From: Alphaproteobacteria bacterium
GTDB lineage: Bacteria > Pseudomonadota > Alphaproteobacteria > CACIAM-22H2
Assembly (NCBI GenBank): GCA_017308135.1
Contig: JAFKFM010000008.1
Span: 963,481 to 1,027,480 of the forward strand
DNA length: 64,000 nucleotides
Direction: 5' to 3'
Notes under the pieces: model-generated
What the model saw: the letters and a program-made list of their open reading frames with translations, nothing else
What the model was told of the DNA's origin: nothing
Databases searched by the model: none
Made by a program: the position numbers and the translations under genes
Part shown: one piece after another, positions 48,364 through 61,943 of the stretch
Numbering within the stretch: the first letter of the stretch is position 1
How the letters are laid out: each line of letters starts with the position of its first letter

Positions 48364-50422
48364 GCGTACCGGTCCGGGGCGCTTCGCCCTTCACGTAGAC
48401 CCGGGTGCACTCGGCCATCGTCGCCGAGGCGCGGCTGATCGGGTCGGTCATATAGTAATTGTCGATCGGCGAGACGAACGCCGCCGGGTCCACCGCGCCC
48501 GCCTTGCCCAGCGCGCCGAGCGTGGCGGCCGGATGGGCGGTTTCGATTTCGGCGAACACGGGCGACGCCTTCGCCAAGCGCGCGCGCAACTGCGACAGCG
48601 TGTCGTAAGGCAGCTTGGCGCCCAGCGCGTCGGACAGCGCGCGCAGGATCTTCCAATCCTCCTTCGCTTCGCCCGGCGGGAACACGGCGATACGCGCGTG
48701 CTGCGCGCGGCCTTCGACGTTCACATAGGTCGCGTTCTTCTCGGTATAGGCGGCACCCGGCAGGATCAGATCGGCGCGATGGGCACCCTTGTCGCCGTGA
48801 TGGCCCTGATAGATGACGAACGCCTTGCTGAGCTTCGACGTGTCGATCTCGTCGGCCCCCAGCAGATAGACGACGTCGATCTCGCCCTTCGAAGCACCGT
48901 CGAGAATGCCGGCGACGTCGCGCCCGTTCGCCCCCGGCACGAAGCCGAGTTCGAGGGCACCCACGCGGCCCGCGGCGGTGTTGAGCACGTTGAAGCCGTT
49001 CCAGCCGTCCTTGACGATACCGGCCTTGGCGGCGAGTTCGCCCGCCAGCGCCAACACGGCCGCACCGTCGGCGCGCGCGAGGGCACCCATGCCGATAATC
49101 AGCGTCGGCTTCTGCGCATTCTTCAAAGTCTCGAAGAACGCGTTCTTGCCCGAAGCCAAGTCGGCGAGCGTCGTCGGGCCCGCGCCGAGATATTCGTATT
49201 TGTAGCGCAGATCGAGCTGCGGCCCGATCGCGGCGATCTTCACCCCGCCCGCACGGTAGCGCTTGCGGATGCGCGCGTTCAGCACCGGGCTTTCCCAGCG
49301 CGGATTGGTGCCGATCAGCAGGATCGCGTCGGCATCTTCGATGCCTTGGACGGTCGAGTTGAACAGCCACGACGCGCGGTTCACCGGATCGATCTTGGCG
49401 CCATCTTGGCGGCAATCGAGATTGGCGACGCCGAGCCCGGCGAGAATATCCTTCAGGGCGGCAACCGATTCAGCGTCGGCGAGATCGCCGGCGATCGCGC
49501 CGATGCGCGACGCGTTCGTGCCCTTGAGCTTGGCGGCGGCGGCGGTCAGCGCCTCGGCCCACGAAATGGGCTGGAGCTTGCCGTCCTTGCGCAGATACGC
49601 ACGGTCGAGGCGCTGGCGCTTCAAACCGTCGACGGCGTGGCGCGACTTGTCGCCGATCCACTCCTCGTTCGTTTCCTCGTTCAAGCGCGGCAGAACGCGC
49701 AACACTTCGCCGCCGCGCGCGTCGACTCGGATCGACGCGCCCAGCGCGTCGAACACGTCGATCGATTCCGTCTTGCGCAGTTCCCACGGGCGCGCCGTGA
49801 AGGCGTAAGGCTTCGACGTCAAAGCGCCGACCGGGCACAAATCGACGATATTGCCGGAGAGTTCGCTGGTCAGCGCCTTCTCCACATACGTGTCGATTTC
49901 CATATGCTCGCCGCGGAACACGGCGCCGAGTTCCTCGTTGCCCGCGACTTCGGTCGAGAAGCGCACGCAGCGCGTGCAATGGATGCAGCGCGTCATGGTC
50001 GTCTTGACCAGCGGCCCGATTTCCTTGTCGGGCACGGCGCGCTTGTTCTCGTGATAGCGGCTGCTGTCCTTGCCGTAGGACATCGCCTGATCCTGCAAAT
50101 CGCATTCGCCGCCCTGATCGCAGATCGGGCAGTCGAGCGGATGGTTGATCAGCAGGAATTCCATCACGCCGTTGCGGGCCTTCTTGACCAGCGGCGTGTC
50201 GGTCTTGATGACTTGGCCTTCGGCGACCGGCATCGCGCAGGACGCGACGGGCTTCGGGCTCTTCTCCATCTCGACGAGGCACATGCGGCAATTGCCGGCG
50301 ACCGACAGGCGCTCGTGATAGCAGAAGCGCGGCACTTCCTTGCCCGCGATCTCGCAGGCTTGGAGGACCGTGATGCCCGCGGGCACTTCGATCGTTTCGC
50401 CGTCGATGGTGACTTTCGGCAT
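48356..50422 (-). CDS. nuoG: NADH-quinone oxidoreductase subunit G
   Basis: Large iron-sulfur subunit of the NADH module, 688 residues. The N-terminal ferredoxin domain has the [2Fe-2S] set ('[18 protein letters not shown]' and a later Cys in ASCAMPV), then the His-ligated and all-Cys [4Fe-4S] sites ('[18 protein letters not shown]', '[10 protein letters not shown]'), and a degenerate molybdopterin oxidoreductase domain. It is the mitochondrial-like length, shorter than E. coli NuoG (908). It follows nuoF by 13 bp. Confidence 0.96.
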   Translation of the reverse strand: MPKVTIDGETIEVPAGITVLQACEIAGKEVPRFCYHERLSVAGNCRMCLVEMEKSPKPVASCAMPVAEGQVIKTDTPLVKKARNGVMEFLLINHPLDCPICDQGGECDLQDQAMSYGKDSSRYHENKRAVPDKEIGPLVKTTMTRCIHCTRCVRFSTEVAGNEELGAVFRGEHMEIDTYVEKALTSELSGNIVDLCPVGALTSKPYAFTARPWELRKTESIDVFDALGASIRVDARGGEVLRVLPRLNEETNEEWIGDKSRHAVDGLKRQRLDRAYLRKDGKLQPISWAEALTAAAAKLKGTNASRIGAIAGDLADAESVAALKDILAGLGVANLDCRQDGAKIDPVNRASWLFNSTVQGIEDADAILLIGTNPRWESPVLNARIRKRYRAGGVKIAAIGPQLDLRYKYEYLGAGPTTLADLASGKNAFFETLKNAQKPTLIIGMGALARADGAAVLALAGELAAKAGIVKDGWNGFNVLNTAAGRVGALELGFVPGANGRDVAGILDGASKGEIDVVYLLGADEIDTSKLSKAFVIYQGHHGDKGAHRADLILPGAAYTEKNATYVNVEGRAQHARIAVFPPGEAKEDWKILRALSDALGAKLPYDTLSQLRARLAKASPVFAEIETAHPAATLGALGKAGAVDPAAFVSPIDNYYMTDPISRASATMAECTRVYVKGEAPRTGTHG

Positions 50423-50435
50423 CGTTCGCTTCCCG

Positions 50436-51728
50436 TTATTCCGCGGCCTGGGCGGTGAGCGCCGCCTTGTAGTCGCGGATGCGCTGTTCCATGTGCGGGC
50501 GGAAATTGCGGATCAAGCCCTGCACGGGCCATGCGGCCGCGTCGCCCAGCGCGCAGATCGTGTGACCTTCGATCTGGCGGGTGACTTCTTCCAGCATGTC
50601 GATCTCGGAAAGATCGGCCTGGCCCTTCACCATGCGCTGCATGACGCGGTAGAGCCAGCCCGTCCCTTCGCGGCACGGCGTGCACTGGCCGCAGCTTTCG
50701 TGCATGTAGAAACGCGACAGGCGCGCGATCGCCTTCACGATGTCGGTCGACTTGTCCATGACGATCACGGCGGCCGTGCCCAGCCCCGAGCGATGCTCGC
50801 GCAGCGCGTCGAAATCCATCAGCACCGTGTCGCAGATCGACTTGGGCAACGCCGGCACCGACGAGCCGCCCGGAATGACCGCGAGCAGATTATCCCAGCC
50901 GCCGCGCACGCCGCCGCAATGCTTCTCGATGAGCTCCTTCAGCGGGATGCTCATCGCTTCTTCGACCGTGCAAGGCTTGTTCACATGGCCGGAGATGCAG
51001 AACAGCTTCGTGCCCGAATTCTTGGGCCGGCCGATACCGGCGAACCACGCGGCACCGCGACGGATGATCGTCGGCGCGACGGCGATGGATTCCACGTTGT
51101 TCACGGTCGTCGGGCAGCCATAGAGGCCGACACCCGCCGGGAAGGGCGGCTTCAGGCGCGGCTGGCCCTTCTTGCCTTCGAGCGATTCGATCAGCGCGGT
51201 TTCTTCGCCGCAGATATAGGCGCCGGCACCGCGATGCACATAAACGTCGAACTTCCAGCCCGAGCCGCACGCGTCGTCGCCGAGCAGCTTGGCGTCGTAG
51301 GCTTGCTGCACCGCGAGTTCGAGATGCGAGGCTTCGTTGTAGAACTCGCCGCGCACATAGATGTAGGCGGCATTGGCGCCCATCGCGAAACCGGCGATCA
51401 GGCAGCCTTCGATCAGCTTATGCGGATCGTGGCGCAGGATCTCGCGATCCTTGCACGTACCCGGTTCGGATTCGTCGGCGTTGACGACCAGATAATGCGG
51501 ACGGCCATCCGATTTCTTCGGCATGAAGGACCATTTCATGCCGGTCGGGAAGCCCGCACCGCCGCGCCCGCGCAGGCCCGAATCCTGGACTTCCTTGATG
51601 ATCCAGTCGCGGCCCTTGGCGAGAATGTCCTTGGTGCCGTCCCAATCGCCGCGCGCCATGGCGCCTTTCAGGCCCCAGTCGCCGTCGGCATAGAGATTGG
51701 TGAAGATGCGGTCCTTGTCCTGAAGCAT
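50436..51728 (-). CDS. nuoF: NADH-quinone oxidoreductase subunit F
   Basis: The NADH- and FMN-binding subunit. The 430-residue protein has '[16 protein letters not shown]' (NADH loop), '[20 protein letters not shown]' (FMN loop) and the N3 cluster motif '[12 protein letters not shown]' with a later Cys. The start at 51728 shares one base with the nuoE stop (TGATG). The open frame upstream lies in nuoE. Confidence 0.97.
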   Translation of the reverse strand: MLQDKDRIFTNLYADGDWGLKGAMARGDWDGTKDILAKGRDWIIKEVQDSGLRGRGGAGFPTGMKWSFMPKKSDGRPHYLVVNADESEPGTCKDREILRHDPHKLIEGCLIAGFAMGANAAYIYVRGEFYNEASHLELAVQQAYDAKLLGDDACGSGWKFDVYVHRGAGAYICGEETALIESLEGKKGQPRLKPPFPAGVGLYGCPTTVNNVESIAVAPTIIRRGAAWFAGIGRPKNSGTKLFCISGHVNKPCTVEEAMSIPLKELIEKHCGGVRGGWDNLLAVIPGGSSVPALPKSICDTVLMDFDALREHRSGLGTAAVIVMDKSTDIVKAIARLSRFYMHESCGQCTPCREGTGWLYRVMQRMVKGQADLSEIDMLEEVTRQIEGHTICALGDAAAWPVQGLIRNFRPHMEQRIRDYKAALTAQAAE

Positions 51729-52372
51729 CAGTCTTCTCCGGCACCCGTCTTGGCCGCGAACTCGGTCAGCGACGTGCGCCCGCCTTCGGGCATCGAATGC
51801 TGACGGCCCTTCATCGAACCCTTGGGCGGCACTTGGCCGCTGCGCAGCGCGTCGATCAGCTTTTCGGTCAGCGGACCGTCGAGATCTTCGTAGAAATCGT
51901 CGTTCACCTGGATGATCGGCGCGTTGACGCACGCCCCCAGGCATTCGACTTCGCGCACGGTGAACTGGCCGTCGGCCGAATGCAGGAACGACGCGTCCTG
52001 CTGGCCCTTGATGCCGAGCTTGCGCTCGCACGCGGCCATCACTTCGTCGGAGCCGCGCAGCCAGCACGGCGTGGTCGTGCAGACTTGCAGGAACCACTTG
52101 CCGACGGGCGCGAGGTTGAACATCGAATAGAAGGTCGCGACTTCGTAGACGCGGATCGGCGCCATATCGAGCAAGCCGGCGATGTAATCCATCGCCGCGC
52201 GCGGCAGCCAATTATGGTGCTGGCGTTGCGCGAGGTCGAGCAGCGGCAGCACGGCGCTGGCCTGACGGCCCGGCGGGTACTTGGCAATGATGCGCTGCGC
52301 ACGCGCCAGATATTCGGGCGTGAAAACGAAGCTCGCCGGCTGTTCGACGTGAGAGTGGTTTGCGCCGCTCAT
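51728..52372 (-). CDS. nuoE: NADH-quinone oxidoreductase subunit E
   Basis: Thioredoxin-like subunit carrying the [2Fe-2S] cluster N1a. The 214-residue protein has the ligands in '[10 protein letters not shown]' and 'CLGACVNAP'. Compared with E. coli NuoE (166) it has a longer C-terminal tail ('[17 protein letters not shown]'), as in many alphaproteobacteria. The ATG at 52372 overlaps the nuoD stop (ATGA); the much longer open frame lies in nuoD. Confidence 0.96.
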   Translation of the reverse strand: MSGANHSHVEQPASFVFTPEYLARAQRIIAKYPPGRQASAVLPLLDLAQRQHHNWLPRAAMDYIAGLLDMAPIRVYEVATFYSMFNLAPVGKWFLQVCTTTPCWLRGSDEVMAACERKLGIKGQQDASFLHSADGQFTVREVECLGACVNAPIIQVNDDFYEDLDGPLTEKLIDALRSGQVPPKGSMKGRQHSMPEGGRTSLTEFAAKTGAGED

Positions 52373-53598
52373 CGATCGACTTCTCCGAACACGATGTCGA
52401 GCGAACCGATGATCGCGACGACGTCGGCCAACATGTGGCCCTTGGCCAGGAAATCCATCGCCTGCAGGAACGCGAAACCGGGTGCGCGGATCTTGCAGCG
52501 ATAGGGTTTGTTCGTGCCGTCGGAAACGAGATACACGCCGAACTCGCCCTTGGGCGCTTCGACGGCGGTGTAGGTCTCGCCCGCGGGCACGTGATAGCCC
52601 TCGGTATAGAGCTTGAAGTGATGGATCAGCGCTTCCATCGACTTCTTCATCTCGCCGCGCGTCGGCGGCGTCACCTTGCGGTCCGGGCCCTTCACGGGAC
52701 CGGAAGGCATCTTCTCCAGGCACTGCTTCATGATCCGCAGCGACTGGCGCATTTCCTCCATCCGGCACAGATAGCGATCGTAGCAATCGCCGTTCTTGCC
52801 GATGGGCACGTCGAATTCCATCTGGTCGTAGGCGTCGTAGGGCTGCGACTTGCGCAGATCCCACGGAATGCCCGACCCGCGCACCATCGGGCCCGAGAAA
52901 CCCCAGGCCAGCGCGTCCGCCTTCGACACCACGCCGATATCGACCGTGCGCTGCTTGAAGATGCGGTTTTCGGTCAGCAGCGTTTCGATGTCGTCGATGA
53001 TCTTCGGGAAATGCTCGACGAACTTCATCATGTCGTCGGCGAGACCCGCGGGCATGTCCTGCGACACCCCGCCCGGGCGGAAATACGCCGCGTGCAGACG
53101 CGCGCCGCACACGCGCTCGTAGAACTCCATCAGCGTTTCGCGCTCTTCGAAGCCCCATAGCAGCGGCGTCATGGCGCCGACGTCGAGGGCGAAGGTCGTG
53201 ACGTTGAGGATGTGATTCAGGATGCGGCCGATTTCGGCGTAGAGCACGCGGATATATTGCGCGCGTGGCGGCGCCTGGATGCCCAGCAGCTTTTCCACCG
53301 CCAGCGCGTAGGCGTGCTCCTGGTTCATCGGCGAGACGTAGTCGAGGCGGTCGAAATACGGCACCGCCTGGAGATACGTCTTGTACTCGATGAGTTTCTC
53401 GGTGCCGCGATGGAGCAAGCCGATATGCGGATCGGCGCGCTCGATCACCTCGCCGTCCATTTCGAGCACGAGGCGCAGCACGCCGTGCGCGGCCGGATGC
53501 TGCGGCCCGAAATTGAGCGAGTAGTTCTTGATCTTGACCTGGCCGGCGGCGTGATCCGGATCGGCGGCGACGTTCGTCGTGGCGACGGGTTCGGCCAT
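52369..53598 (-). CDS. nuoD: NADH-quinone oxidoreductase subunit D
   Basis: The 49-kDa subunit, related to the large subunit of NiFe hydrogenases, forming the quinone site with NuoB. The 409-residue protein has '[20 protein letters not shown]' (quinone-site His), '[13 protein letters not shown]' and the C-terminal '[18 protein letters not shown]', the canonical end. The start at 53598 is 2 bp after the nuoC stop; the open frame extends into nuoC. Confidence 0.97.
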   Translation of the reverse strand: MAEPVATTNVAADPDHAAGQVKIKNYSLNFGPQHPAAHGVLRLVLEMDGEVIERADPHIGLLHRGTEKLIEYKTYLQAVPYFDRLDYVSPMNQEHAYALAVEKLLGIQAPPRAQYIRVLYAEIGRILNHILNVTTFALDVGAMTPLLWGFEERETLMEFYERVCGARLHAAYFRPGGVSQDMPAGLADDMMKFVEHFPKIIDDIETLLTENRIFKQRTVDIGVVSKADALAWGFSGPMVRGSGIPWDLRKSQPYDAYDQMEFDVPIGKNGDCYDRYLCRMEEMRQSLRIMKQCLEKMPSGPVKGPDRKVTPPTRGEMKKSMEALIHHFKLYTEGYHVPAGETYTAVEAPKGEFGVYLVSDGTNKPYRCKIRAPGFAFLQAMDFLAKGHMLADVVAIIGSLDIVFGEVDR

Positions 53599-53600
53599 GA

Positions 53601-54242
53601 TTACTGTCCCTTCGCCTTTTCGTCGCCCGGCAGCGGCGGCTTCGGCTCGCCGAGCTGGTTGAGGCCCAGGCCTTCCCACGGCGACATGAAATCGAAGCTG
53701 CGGAAATCCTGCGTCAGCTTCACGCGTTCGTAGACGACGCGGCGCTGCTCGGCGTCGTAGCGCACTTCGACATGGCCCGTGAGCGGGAAGTCCTTGCGCA
53801 GCGGATGCCCTTCGAAACCGTAATCGGTCAGGATGCGGCGCAGATCGGGATGGTCGGCGAAGAACACGCCGTACATGTCCCAGGTCTCGCGCTCGAACCA
53901 GCCCGCCGACGGAAACACGCCCACGGCCGACGGCACCGGATTGTTTTCGTCGGTCGTCAGCTTCACGCGGATGCGGCGGTTATGGCGCATCGACAGAAGA
54001 TTGTAGACGACCTCGAACCGCTCGGGCTTGGCCGGCCAATCGACGCCGCACACATCCATCAACGCGCCGAACTTGCACGCGTCGTCGTCGCGCAAATACG
54101 TCAGCACGCGCACGATGGCGTCGCGGCGCACGGTCAGCGCCAGCTCGCCCTTCGCGATCTCGTGACCGATCAGATCGGCGCCCAAAGCGCCCGCGATCCG
54201 CTCGGCCAGGGGCTGAAGCCCCTCGTCCACCCACTCGGCCAT
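53601..54242 (-). CDS. nuoC: NADH-quinone oxidoreductase subunit C
   Basis: The 30-kDa subunit of the Q module, 213 residues. The signature '[20 protein letters not shown]' is complete and is followed by '[20 protein letters not shown]'. nuoC and nuoD are separate genes, unlike the fused form of E. coli. It lies 26 bp after nuoB. Confidence 0.97.
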   Translation of the reverse strand: MAEWVDEGLQPLAERIAGALGADLIGHEIAKGELALTVRRDAIVRVLTYLRDDDACKFGALMDVCGVDWPAKPERFEVVYNLLSMRHNRRIRVKLTTDENNPVPSAVGVFPSAGWFERETWDMYGVFFADHPDLRRILTDYGFEGHPLRKDFPLTGHVEVRYDAEQRRVVYERVKLTQDFRSFDFMSPWEGLGLNQLGEPKPPLPGDEKAKGQ

Positions 54243-54268
54243 GAAGTACCGGCTCCCAAAAACCCGAA

Positions 54269-54817
54269 CTAGCGCAGGATGGAGGTCGTGCGCTTGATCT
54301 TCTTCTGAAGCTGCAGAATTCCGTAAAGCAGCGCCTCGGCGGTCGGCGGACAGCCGGGCACGTAGATGTCGACGGGCACGATGCGGTCGCAGCCGCGCAC
54401 CACCGAATAGCTGTAATGGTAGTAGCCGCCGCCATTGGCGCAGCTGCCCATCGACAGCACCCAGCGCGGCTCGGCCATCTGGTCGTAGACCTTGCGCAAG
54501 GCGGGCGCCATTTTATTGGTGAGCGTGCCGGCGACGATCATCACGTCGGATTGGCGCGGGCTCGGCCGGAACACCATGCCGAACCGGTCGAGGTCGTAGC
54601 GGCTGGCGGCGGTGTGCATCATCTCGACCGCGCAGCACGCGAGGCCGAACGTCATCGGCCACAGCGAGCCGGTGCGCGCCCAGGCGACGAGCTTGTCGAG
54701 CTGCGCGATGACGAAGCCCTTCTCGGTCAGCTCGTCCGTCGCGGCCTTCAGCAGCGCGTCTTGCGCGGCACCGGGCGCCAGCGGTGCGCCGGAACCGGGG
54801 ATCTGGATCACTCCCAT
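54269..54817 (-). CDS. nuoB: NADH-quinone oxidoreductase subunit B
   Basis: The subunit holding cluster N2, the last electron carrier before quinone. The 182-residue protein has '[10 protein letters not shown]', '[19 protein letters not shown]' and '[19 protein letters not shown]', which supply the four Cys including the adjacent pair. The ATG at 54817 follows AGGGAG at seven bases and overlaps nuoA by 10 bp; an ATG at 54838 would add seven residues without support. Confidence 0.96.
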   Translation of the reverse strand: MGVIQIPGSGAPLAPGAAQDALLKAATDELTEKGFVIAQLDKLVAWARTGSLWPMTFGLACCAVEMMHTAASRYDLDRFGMVFRPSPRQSDVMIVAGTLTNKMAPALRKVYDQMAEPRWVLSMGSCANGGGYYHYSYSVVRGCDRIVPVDIYVPGCPPTAEALLYGILQLQKKIKRTTSILR

Positions 54818-55182
54818 TCGAGCGCTCCCTTGCGCCATTCATAGGCGAAGCCGATCGTCAGCACGCCGAGGAACACGACCATCGACCAGAAACCGAACAT
54901 GCCGATCTCGCCCAGCGCCACGGCCCAGGGGAAGAGGAAGGCGACTTCGAGGTCGAAGATGATGAAAAGGATGGCCACGAGATAGAAGCGCACGTCGAAT
55001 TTGCGGCGCGCATCCTCGAAGGCTTCGAATCCGCATTCGTAGGCGGAGAGCTTTTCGGCGTCGGGGCGTTGGCGGCCGGCGACCAGCGAGGCCAGGACCA
55101 TCACGACCGACAACGCGATCGCAAGGCCCAAGAACAGCAATATCGGGAGGTACTCCCGCAATAGCTCGGTGTTCGCGTCCAT
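54808..55182 (-). CDS. nuoA: NADH-quinone oxidoreductase subunit A
   Basis: Three-helix membrane subunit at the membrane/Q-module interface, 124 residues. '[20 protein letters not shown]' contains the Cys of the loop that moves during the catalytic cycle, and '[20 protein letters not shown]' has the conserved Asp-Leu-Glu. It is the first gene of the nuo operon; GAGGGGAG lies right before the ATG and a promoter is 50 bp upstream. Confidence 0.97.
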   Translation of the reverse strand: MDANTELLREYLPILLFLGLAIALSVVMVLASLVAGRQRPDAEKLSAYECGFEAFEDARRKFDVRFYLVAILFIIFDLEVAFLFPWAVALGEIGMFGFWSMVVFLGVLTIGFAYEWRKGALEWE

Positions 55183-55232
55183 GCTCCCCTCGACTTCCCG
55201 AACGGCGCGACGATACGCCGATCGACGCCCAC

Positions 55233-55262
55233 CGTATAGGCCATCGCGGTCAATCTTGCCAA
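55233..55262 (-). promoter_or_regulatory. nuo operon promoter
   Basis: On the - strand, TTGGCA (55257-55262), an 18-base spacer and TATACG (55233-55238) match sigma-70 at five and four of six positions. Start near 55226 gives a 44-nt leader before nuoA. Confidence 0.55.
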
Positions 55263-55349
55263 TACATTAGGGCACCGCACACAAGCGGATGCCGCAATGC
55301 AGCAACCAATCGAATTGGTAGGAGATAGGGGAAAAGTCCTTCGGCGGAG

Positions 55350-55426
<77 letters not shown>

Positions 55427-55454
55427 ATACCGGACTCCGCTCGAAGGACGGCGG

Positions 55455-55483
55455 TGTTTACAGCCCCACCCCTGCCCCGTCAA
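55455..55483 (-). promoter_or_regulatory. Candidate promoter for tRNA-Asp
   Basis: TTGACG (55478-55483) and TAAACA (55455-55460) with 17 bases between them, on the - strand. Start near 55448 would leave about 22 nt of 5' trailer before the mature tRNA. The sequence also lies 32 bp after the mtnA stop. Confidence 0.45.
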
Positions 55484-55515
55484 GCATTGTGGGTTAAGTC
55501 CGTCAAAATCTTCGC

Positions 55516-56631
55516 TTACTCGCCCGCCGCGCGGGTTTTAGCTTCGGGGAATAGCCCCAGCAGCCCGTCGCGGGTCGCAGGACAGATGCCGCGCTCCGTA
55601 ACGAGTGCGGTCACGAGTCGCGCGGGCGTCACGTCGAACGCATCGTTGCGCGCGGGGCTACCCGGGGCCGCGATATCGACCTCCACCACGCTGCCATCGG
55701 CCAAACGCCCGGCGATGCGCGTGACTTCCAGCGACGCGCGTTCCTCGATCGGGATTTCCTTAACGCCGTCCACGACGGTCCAATCGATCGTCGGACTCGG
55801 CAACGCGACATAGAACGGCACGCCGTTATCCTGCGCGGCCAGCGCCTTCAGATACGTGCCGATCTTGTTGCAAACGTCGCCGCGCGCGGTGACGCGATCG
55901 GTGCCGACGATGCAAAGATCGACGAGCCCGTGCTGCATCAAATGCCCGCCCGAATTGTCGGCGACGATGTGATGCGGCACACCATGGCGGCCGAGTTCGA
56001 ACGCAGTGAGCGAAGCGCCTTGGTTGCGCGGCCGGGTTTCGTCGACCCACACATGCACGGGAATGCCCTTGTCGAACGCCTTGTAGATCGGCGCGATGGC
56101 CGTGCCCCAATCGACGGTCGCAAGCCAGCCGGCATTGCAATGGGTCAGGATGTTGACGACGCCCTGACGGCCCTTCTTGTCCCAGGCCGCTTCGATCAGC
56201 TTCAAGCCCTGATCGCCGATCGCTTCGCAGATCGACACGTCCTCGTCGCAGATTCCGGCGGCGAGCGCCCAGGCGAGCTTGGCGCGCGCGGCGGGCGCCA
56301 ACGGCGCCACGGCGTTGCGCACGCGATCGAGCGCCCAGCGCAGATTGATCGCCGTGGGGCGCGTCGCCGCCAGCTTGTCGTAGGCGGCGTTCATCGCGGC
56401 GTCGGACGGATCGGCGGCAAGCGCGATCGCCATACCGTAGGCGGCGGTGGCGCCGATCAACGGCGCGCCGCGCACGATCATCGCTTTGATCGCGTGGGCG
56501 GCTTCGTCGAGTGTGGCGAGCCGCTTGGTTTCGAATTTATGGGGCAGTTTGGTCTGGTCGATCACTTCGACCGCGACGGCGCCGTCAGCGACGGGCCAAA
56601 TCGTTCGATAATGCTTGCCGTCGATCTTCAT
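55516..56631 (-). CDS. mtnA: S-methyl-5-thioribose-1-phosphate isomerase
   Basis: MtnA isomerises methylthioribose 1-phosphate to methylthioribulose 1-phosphate in methionine salvage. The 371-residue protein belongs to the aIF2B-like fold, with '[15 protein letters not shown]' (phosphate site), the catalytic Cys in '[18 protein letters not shown]' near residue 165, the catalytic Asp in '[19 protein letters not shown]' near 244, and '[11 protein letters not shown]'. No other salvage gene (mtnP, mtnK, mtnB-D) is in the window. It starts 24 bp after the tRNA-Val gene and ends 89 bp before tRNA-Asp, so it is framed by tRNAs on the same strand. Confidence 0.95.
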   Translation of the reverse strand: MKIDGKHYRTIWPVADGAVAVEVIDQTKLPHKFETKRLATLDEAAHAIKAMIVRGAPLIGATAAYGMAIALAADPSDAAMNAAYDKLAATRPTAINLRWALDRVRNAVAPLAPAARAKLAWALAAGICDEDVSICEAIGDQGLKLIEAAWDKKGRQGVVNILTHCNAGWLATVDWGTAIAPIYKAFDKGIPVHVWVDETRPRNQGASLTAFELGRHGVPHHIVADNSGGHLMQHGLVDLCIVGTDRVTARGDVCNKIGTYLKALAAQDNGVPFYVALPSPTIDWTVVDGVKEIPIEERASLEVTRIAGRLADGSVVEVDIAAPGSPARNDAFDVTPARLVTALVTERGICPATRDGLLGLFPEAKTRAAGE

Positions 56632-56655
56632 CGGACCCCACCTTGAAAGCGCCGG

Positions 56656-56730
56656 TGGTGGGCGGTGAGGGGATCGAACCCCCGACCCTCTCGGTGTAAA
56701 CGAGACGCTCTCCCGCTGAGCTAACCGCCC
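56656..56730 (-). tRNA. tRNA-Val (TAC)
   Basis: A 75-nt cloverleaf on the - strand: acceptor stem GGGCGGT/ACCGCCC, D-arm 'AGCTCAGCGGGAGAGC', anticodon loop TTTACAC with anticodon TAC, T-arm GGTTCGATCCC, discriminator A and encoded CCA. It begins 22 bp after the hup stop and is probably cut from a hup transcript or read from a promoter inside hup. Confidence 0.97.
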
Positions 56731-56752
56731 TTCCCGGCAGAGAGGTTGTGGC

Positions 56753-57025
56753 TTAGTTCAGCCCGTCCCTCAAGTGTTTGCCCGCTTTGAATTTGGGCGC
56801 GCGCGTGGCGCTCAAACGGATCGCTTCGCCGGTGCGCGGGTTGCGGCCCTGGCAGGCCTTGCGCTGGGACACGTAGAACGTGCCGAAGCCGAACAGCTTC
56901 ACTTCCCCGCCCTTGCGCAATTGCCGCGCGATCGTGTCGAACGCGGCGTCGAGAGCGGCGGATGCCTGATCCTTGCTCAATTCGGTTTCCGCCGCGACGG
57001 CGGCGATCAAATCGTTCTTATTCAA
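56753..57025 (-). CDS. hupB: HU family nucleoid protein with TTG start
   Basis: HU bends and compacts DNA as a dimer. The 90-residue product has the full family pattern: '(M)[18 protein letters not shown]', '[20 protein letters not shown]' and the DNA-minor-groove arm '[20 protein letters not shown]' ending KAGKHL. To begin at the conserved Asn-Lys-Asn-Asp-Leu the start must be the TTG at 57025; no ATG or GTG lies nearby, and the next upstream ATG would add about 35 unrelated residues. It follows lon by 161 bp in the classical order clpX-lon-hup. HU, not IHF, by similarity. Confidence 0.93.
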   Translation of the reverse strand: MNKNDLIAAVAAETELSKDQASAALDAAFDTIARQLRKGGEVKLFGFGTFYVSQRKACQGRNPRTGEAIRLSATRAPKFKAGKHLRDGLN

Positions 57026-57128
57026 GGCCCCGGCCCCGCTCGTTTGTGCGGACCGTTCTTGGCAAAGCGAAGCGCCCGCGTCAATCACGTCGAGTCGGAA
57101 ATCCATCTTGACAACGTCCGATAAACGT

Positions 57129-57159
57129 ACGGCCGGCTGGGTTATCCCCAACCGGCCGT
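57129..57159. terminator. Hairpin between lon and hup, probable terminator
   Basis: ACGGCCGGCTGGG (57129-57141) pairs with CCCAACCGGCCGT (57147-57159), 13 bp with one wobble and a five-base loop. T-rich sequence (CTTTTATCC) lies on the + strand side and only GTTTATC on the - strand side, so it may act weakly on lon transcripts; some read-through into hup is possible. Confidence 0.5.
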
Positions 57160-57186
57160 CTTTTATCCACTTGGACGCGGAAGTTT

Positions 57187-59592
<2,406 letters not shown>

Positions 59593-59798
59593 GAAACCCG
59601 TAACTCCTGAAAGAAGCCCGCTTTCGGCCATCCCCCGCTGACGGGCGAATGGCACACGCGTCTTCGACGACGATAAAAGCATCCTGAAGCGGATGCCCAC
59701 GGAAGGAAAGTTGGGCCCGAAGCGGCCGGGGATCAAGCCCGACTCGGCCTGGGGCCGGCGACGCGCCTTCTAGGGGCGCGCCGCCCTACGCCTTGGAC

Positions 59799-61070
59799 TT
59801 ACGCCGAAGCGCCGCCGACTTGCTGGGGCATGGCGCGATCGCCGTGCACTTGCAAGGGCTTGGCGCGGCCTTCGACGACCTCGCCATTGATCACGACTTC
59901 TTCGATGCCGGTCATGCCGGGCAGATCGAACATCGTGTCGAGCAGGATGCCTTCCATGATGGAACGCAAGCCGCGCGCACCCGTCTTGCGCTGGATCGCC
60001 TTGCGCGAAATGGCGCGCAACGCGTCTTCCGCGAAGGTGAGCTTGATGCCTTCCATCTCGAACAGGCGCTGATACTGCTTCACCAGCGCGTTCTTGGGTT
60101 TTTGCAGGATGTCGATCAGCGCGTCTTCCGACAGGTCGGACAACGTCGCGACCACCGGCAGACGGCCGATGAACTCCGGGATCAGGCCGAAGCGCAACAG
60201 ATCCTCGGGCTCCACTTCACGCAGAATGTGGCCGGCGGTCCGTTCCTCGGGCCCGCGCACATCGGCGCCGAAACCGATCGACGTGCCGCGCGAGCGCTGC
60301 GCGATGATCTTCTCGAGGCCGGCGAACGCGCCGCCGCAGATGAACAGGATGTTGGTCGTGTCGACCTGCAGGAATTCCTGCTGCGGATGCTTGCGCCCGC
60401 CTTGCGGCGGCACGGAGGCGATCGTGCCTTCCATGATCTTGAGCAGCGCCTGCTGCACGCCTTCGCCCGACACGTCGCGCGTGATCGACGGGTTTTCGGA
60501 TTTGCGGCTGATCTTGTCGACTTCGTCGATATAGACGATGCCGCGCTGCGCGCGCTCGACGTTGTAGTCGGCGGCTTGGAGCAGACGCAGGATGATGTTT
60601 TCGACGTCCTCGCCTACGTAACCGGCCTCGGTCAGCGTGGTGGCGTCGGCCATCGTGAACGGCACGTCGATGATACGCGCCAGCGTCTGGGCCAGCAGCG
60701 TCTTGCCGCAACCCGTGGGGCCGACGAGCATGATGTTCGACTTGGCGATCTCGACTTCCGCGCCCTTCCCGCCATGGGCCAGGCGCTTGTAGTGATTATG
60801 CACGGCCACCGACAGCACGCGCTTGGCGTGTTCCTGGCCGATCACGTAATCGTCGAGAACGGTGCAGATGTCCTTCGGCGTGGGCACGCCGTCGCGCGAC
60901 TTCACGAGGGTGGTCTTGTGCTCCTCGCGAATGATGTCCATGCACAATTCGACGCATTCGTCGCAGATGAATACGGTCGGGCCCGCGATCAGCTTGCGGA
61001 CCTCGTGCTGGCTCTTGCCGCAGAACGAGCAGTACAGCGTGTTCTTGGAATCGCCCGAGGACTTGTTCAT
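59799..61070 (-). CDS. clpX: ATP-dependent Clp protease ATP-binding subunit ClpX
   Basis: ClpX unfolds substrates and feeds them to ClpP; in alphaproteobacteria it also drives cell-cycle proteolysis. The 423-residue protein has the zinc-binding domain with Cys14, Cys17, Cys36 and Cys39, Walker A 'GPTGCGKT' near 118-125, Walker B '[10 protein letters not shown]', the pore loop 'GYVGED' and the ClpP-docking loop in the 'IGF' tripeptide of '[10 protein letters not shown]'. It lies 131 bp after clpP. Confidence 0.97.
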   Translation of the reverse strand: MNKSSGDSKNTLYCSFCGKSQHEVRKLIAGPTVFICDECVELCMDIIREEHKTTLVKSRDGVPTPKDICTVLDDYVIGQEHAKRVLSVAVHNHYKRLAHGGKGAEVEIAKSNIMLVGPTGCGKTLLAQTLARIIDVPFTMADATTLTEAGYVGEDVENIILRLLQAADYNVERAQRGIVYIDEVDKISRKSENPSITRDVSGEGVQQALLKIMEGTIASVPPQGGRKHPQQEFLQVDTTNILFICGGAFAGLEKIIAQRSRGTSIGFGADVRGPEERTAGHILREVEPEDLLRFGLIPEFIGRLPVVATLSDLSEDALIDILQKPKNALVKQYQRLFEMEGIKLTFAEDALRAISRKAIQRKTGARGLRSIMEGILLDTMFDLPGMTGIEEVVINGEVVEGRAKPLQVHGDRAMPQQVGGASA

Positions 61071-61201
61071 CGGTTCTCCGTCCGGACCGGCGCCCCGAAA
61101 AAGGACTCCGGTATTGCGGGGATGTTAGCCCCGCGATGGCCTTGCAGCAACAATACCACCCGGGCGAACCGAGCGGGAACGATACGCGTTAACCCTACCG
61201 T

Positions 61202-61837
61202 TTACGCGGCTTTGCTGCCCTCGTCGGCGCGCGGCGGGCGCTGAACGACGACTTCGTCGATCAGACCGAAGGCCTTCGCCTCCTCGGGGTTCATGAAGCG
61301 GTCGCGCTCCAGCGCCTGCTCGATCGCCTCGAGCGGCTGGCCGGTGTGGCGGACATAGATCTCGTTCAGGCGCTTGCGCAGGCTGAGGATTTCGCGCGCC
61401 TGGATTTCGATGTCGGTCGCCTGGCCTTGGGCGCCGCCCGACGGCTGGTGGACCATGATGCGCGAATTGGGCAGCGAGAAACGCTTGCCCTTGGCGCCGG
61501 CGGCGAGCAGCAGCGAGCCCATCGACGAAGCCTGACCGATGCAAACCGTCGCCACGTCGGGGCGGATATATTGCATCGTGTCGTACATCGCGAGACCCGA
61601 CGTCACCACGCCGCCCGGCGAATTGATGTAGAGCGAGATGTCCTTCTTCGGATTCTCGCTTTCCAGGAACAGCAGCTGCGCGCAGATCAGGCTGGCGATG
61701 CCGTCGTTGACGGGACCGACCATGAAAATGATCCGCTCCTTCAACAGGCGCGAGTAGATGTCGAAGGCACGCTCGCCGCGCGCGGTCTGTTCGATGACCA
61801 TCGGCACGAGGGCGTTCATCTGCACGTCGATCGACAT
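61202..61837 (-). CDS. clpP: ATP-dependent Clp protease proteolytic subunit ClpP
   Basis: The tetradecameric serine peptidase partner of ClpX. The 211-residue protein has Ser105 in '[11 protein letters not shown]', His130 in '[18 protein letters not shown]' and the catalytic Asp in the C-terminal 'FGLIDEVV'. The N-terminal '[20 protein letters not shown]' includes a short propeptide. It follows tig by 106 bp, with a terminator between them. Confidence 0.97.
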   Translation of the reverse strand: MSIDVQMNALVPMVIEQTARGERAFDIYSRLLKERIIFMVGPVNDGIASLICAQLLFLESENPKKDISLYINSPGGVVTSGLAMYDTMQYIRPDVATVCIGQASSMGSLLLAAGAKGKRFSLPNSRIMVHQPSGGAQGQATDIEIQAREILSLRKRLNEIYVRHTGQPLEAIEQALERDRFMNPEEAKAFGLIDEVVVQRPPRADEGSKAA

Positions 61838-61867
61838 TGGGGTGTGCTCCTGCGCTTAACGCGCCTG

Positions 61868-61911
61868 AAAACGAAAAGGGCCTTCGGAACCATTTAGGTC
61901 CGAAAGCCCCC
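61868..61911 (-). terminator. Intrinsic terminator after tig
   Basis: Read on the - strand, GGGCTTTCGGA-CC-TAAAT-GG-TTCCGAAGGCCC forms a stem of about 13 pairs with one bulged T, followed by TTTTCGTTTTC. It lies 33 bp downstream of the tig stop and so separates tig from clpP, at least in part. Confidence 0.8.
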
Positions 61912-61943
61912 TTCGATCAAGAGATCGGAAAAAAGAAGCCGGA

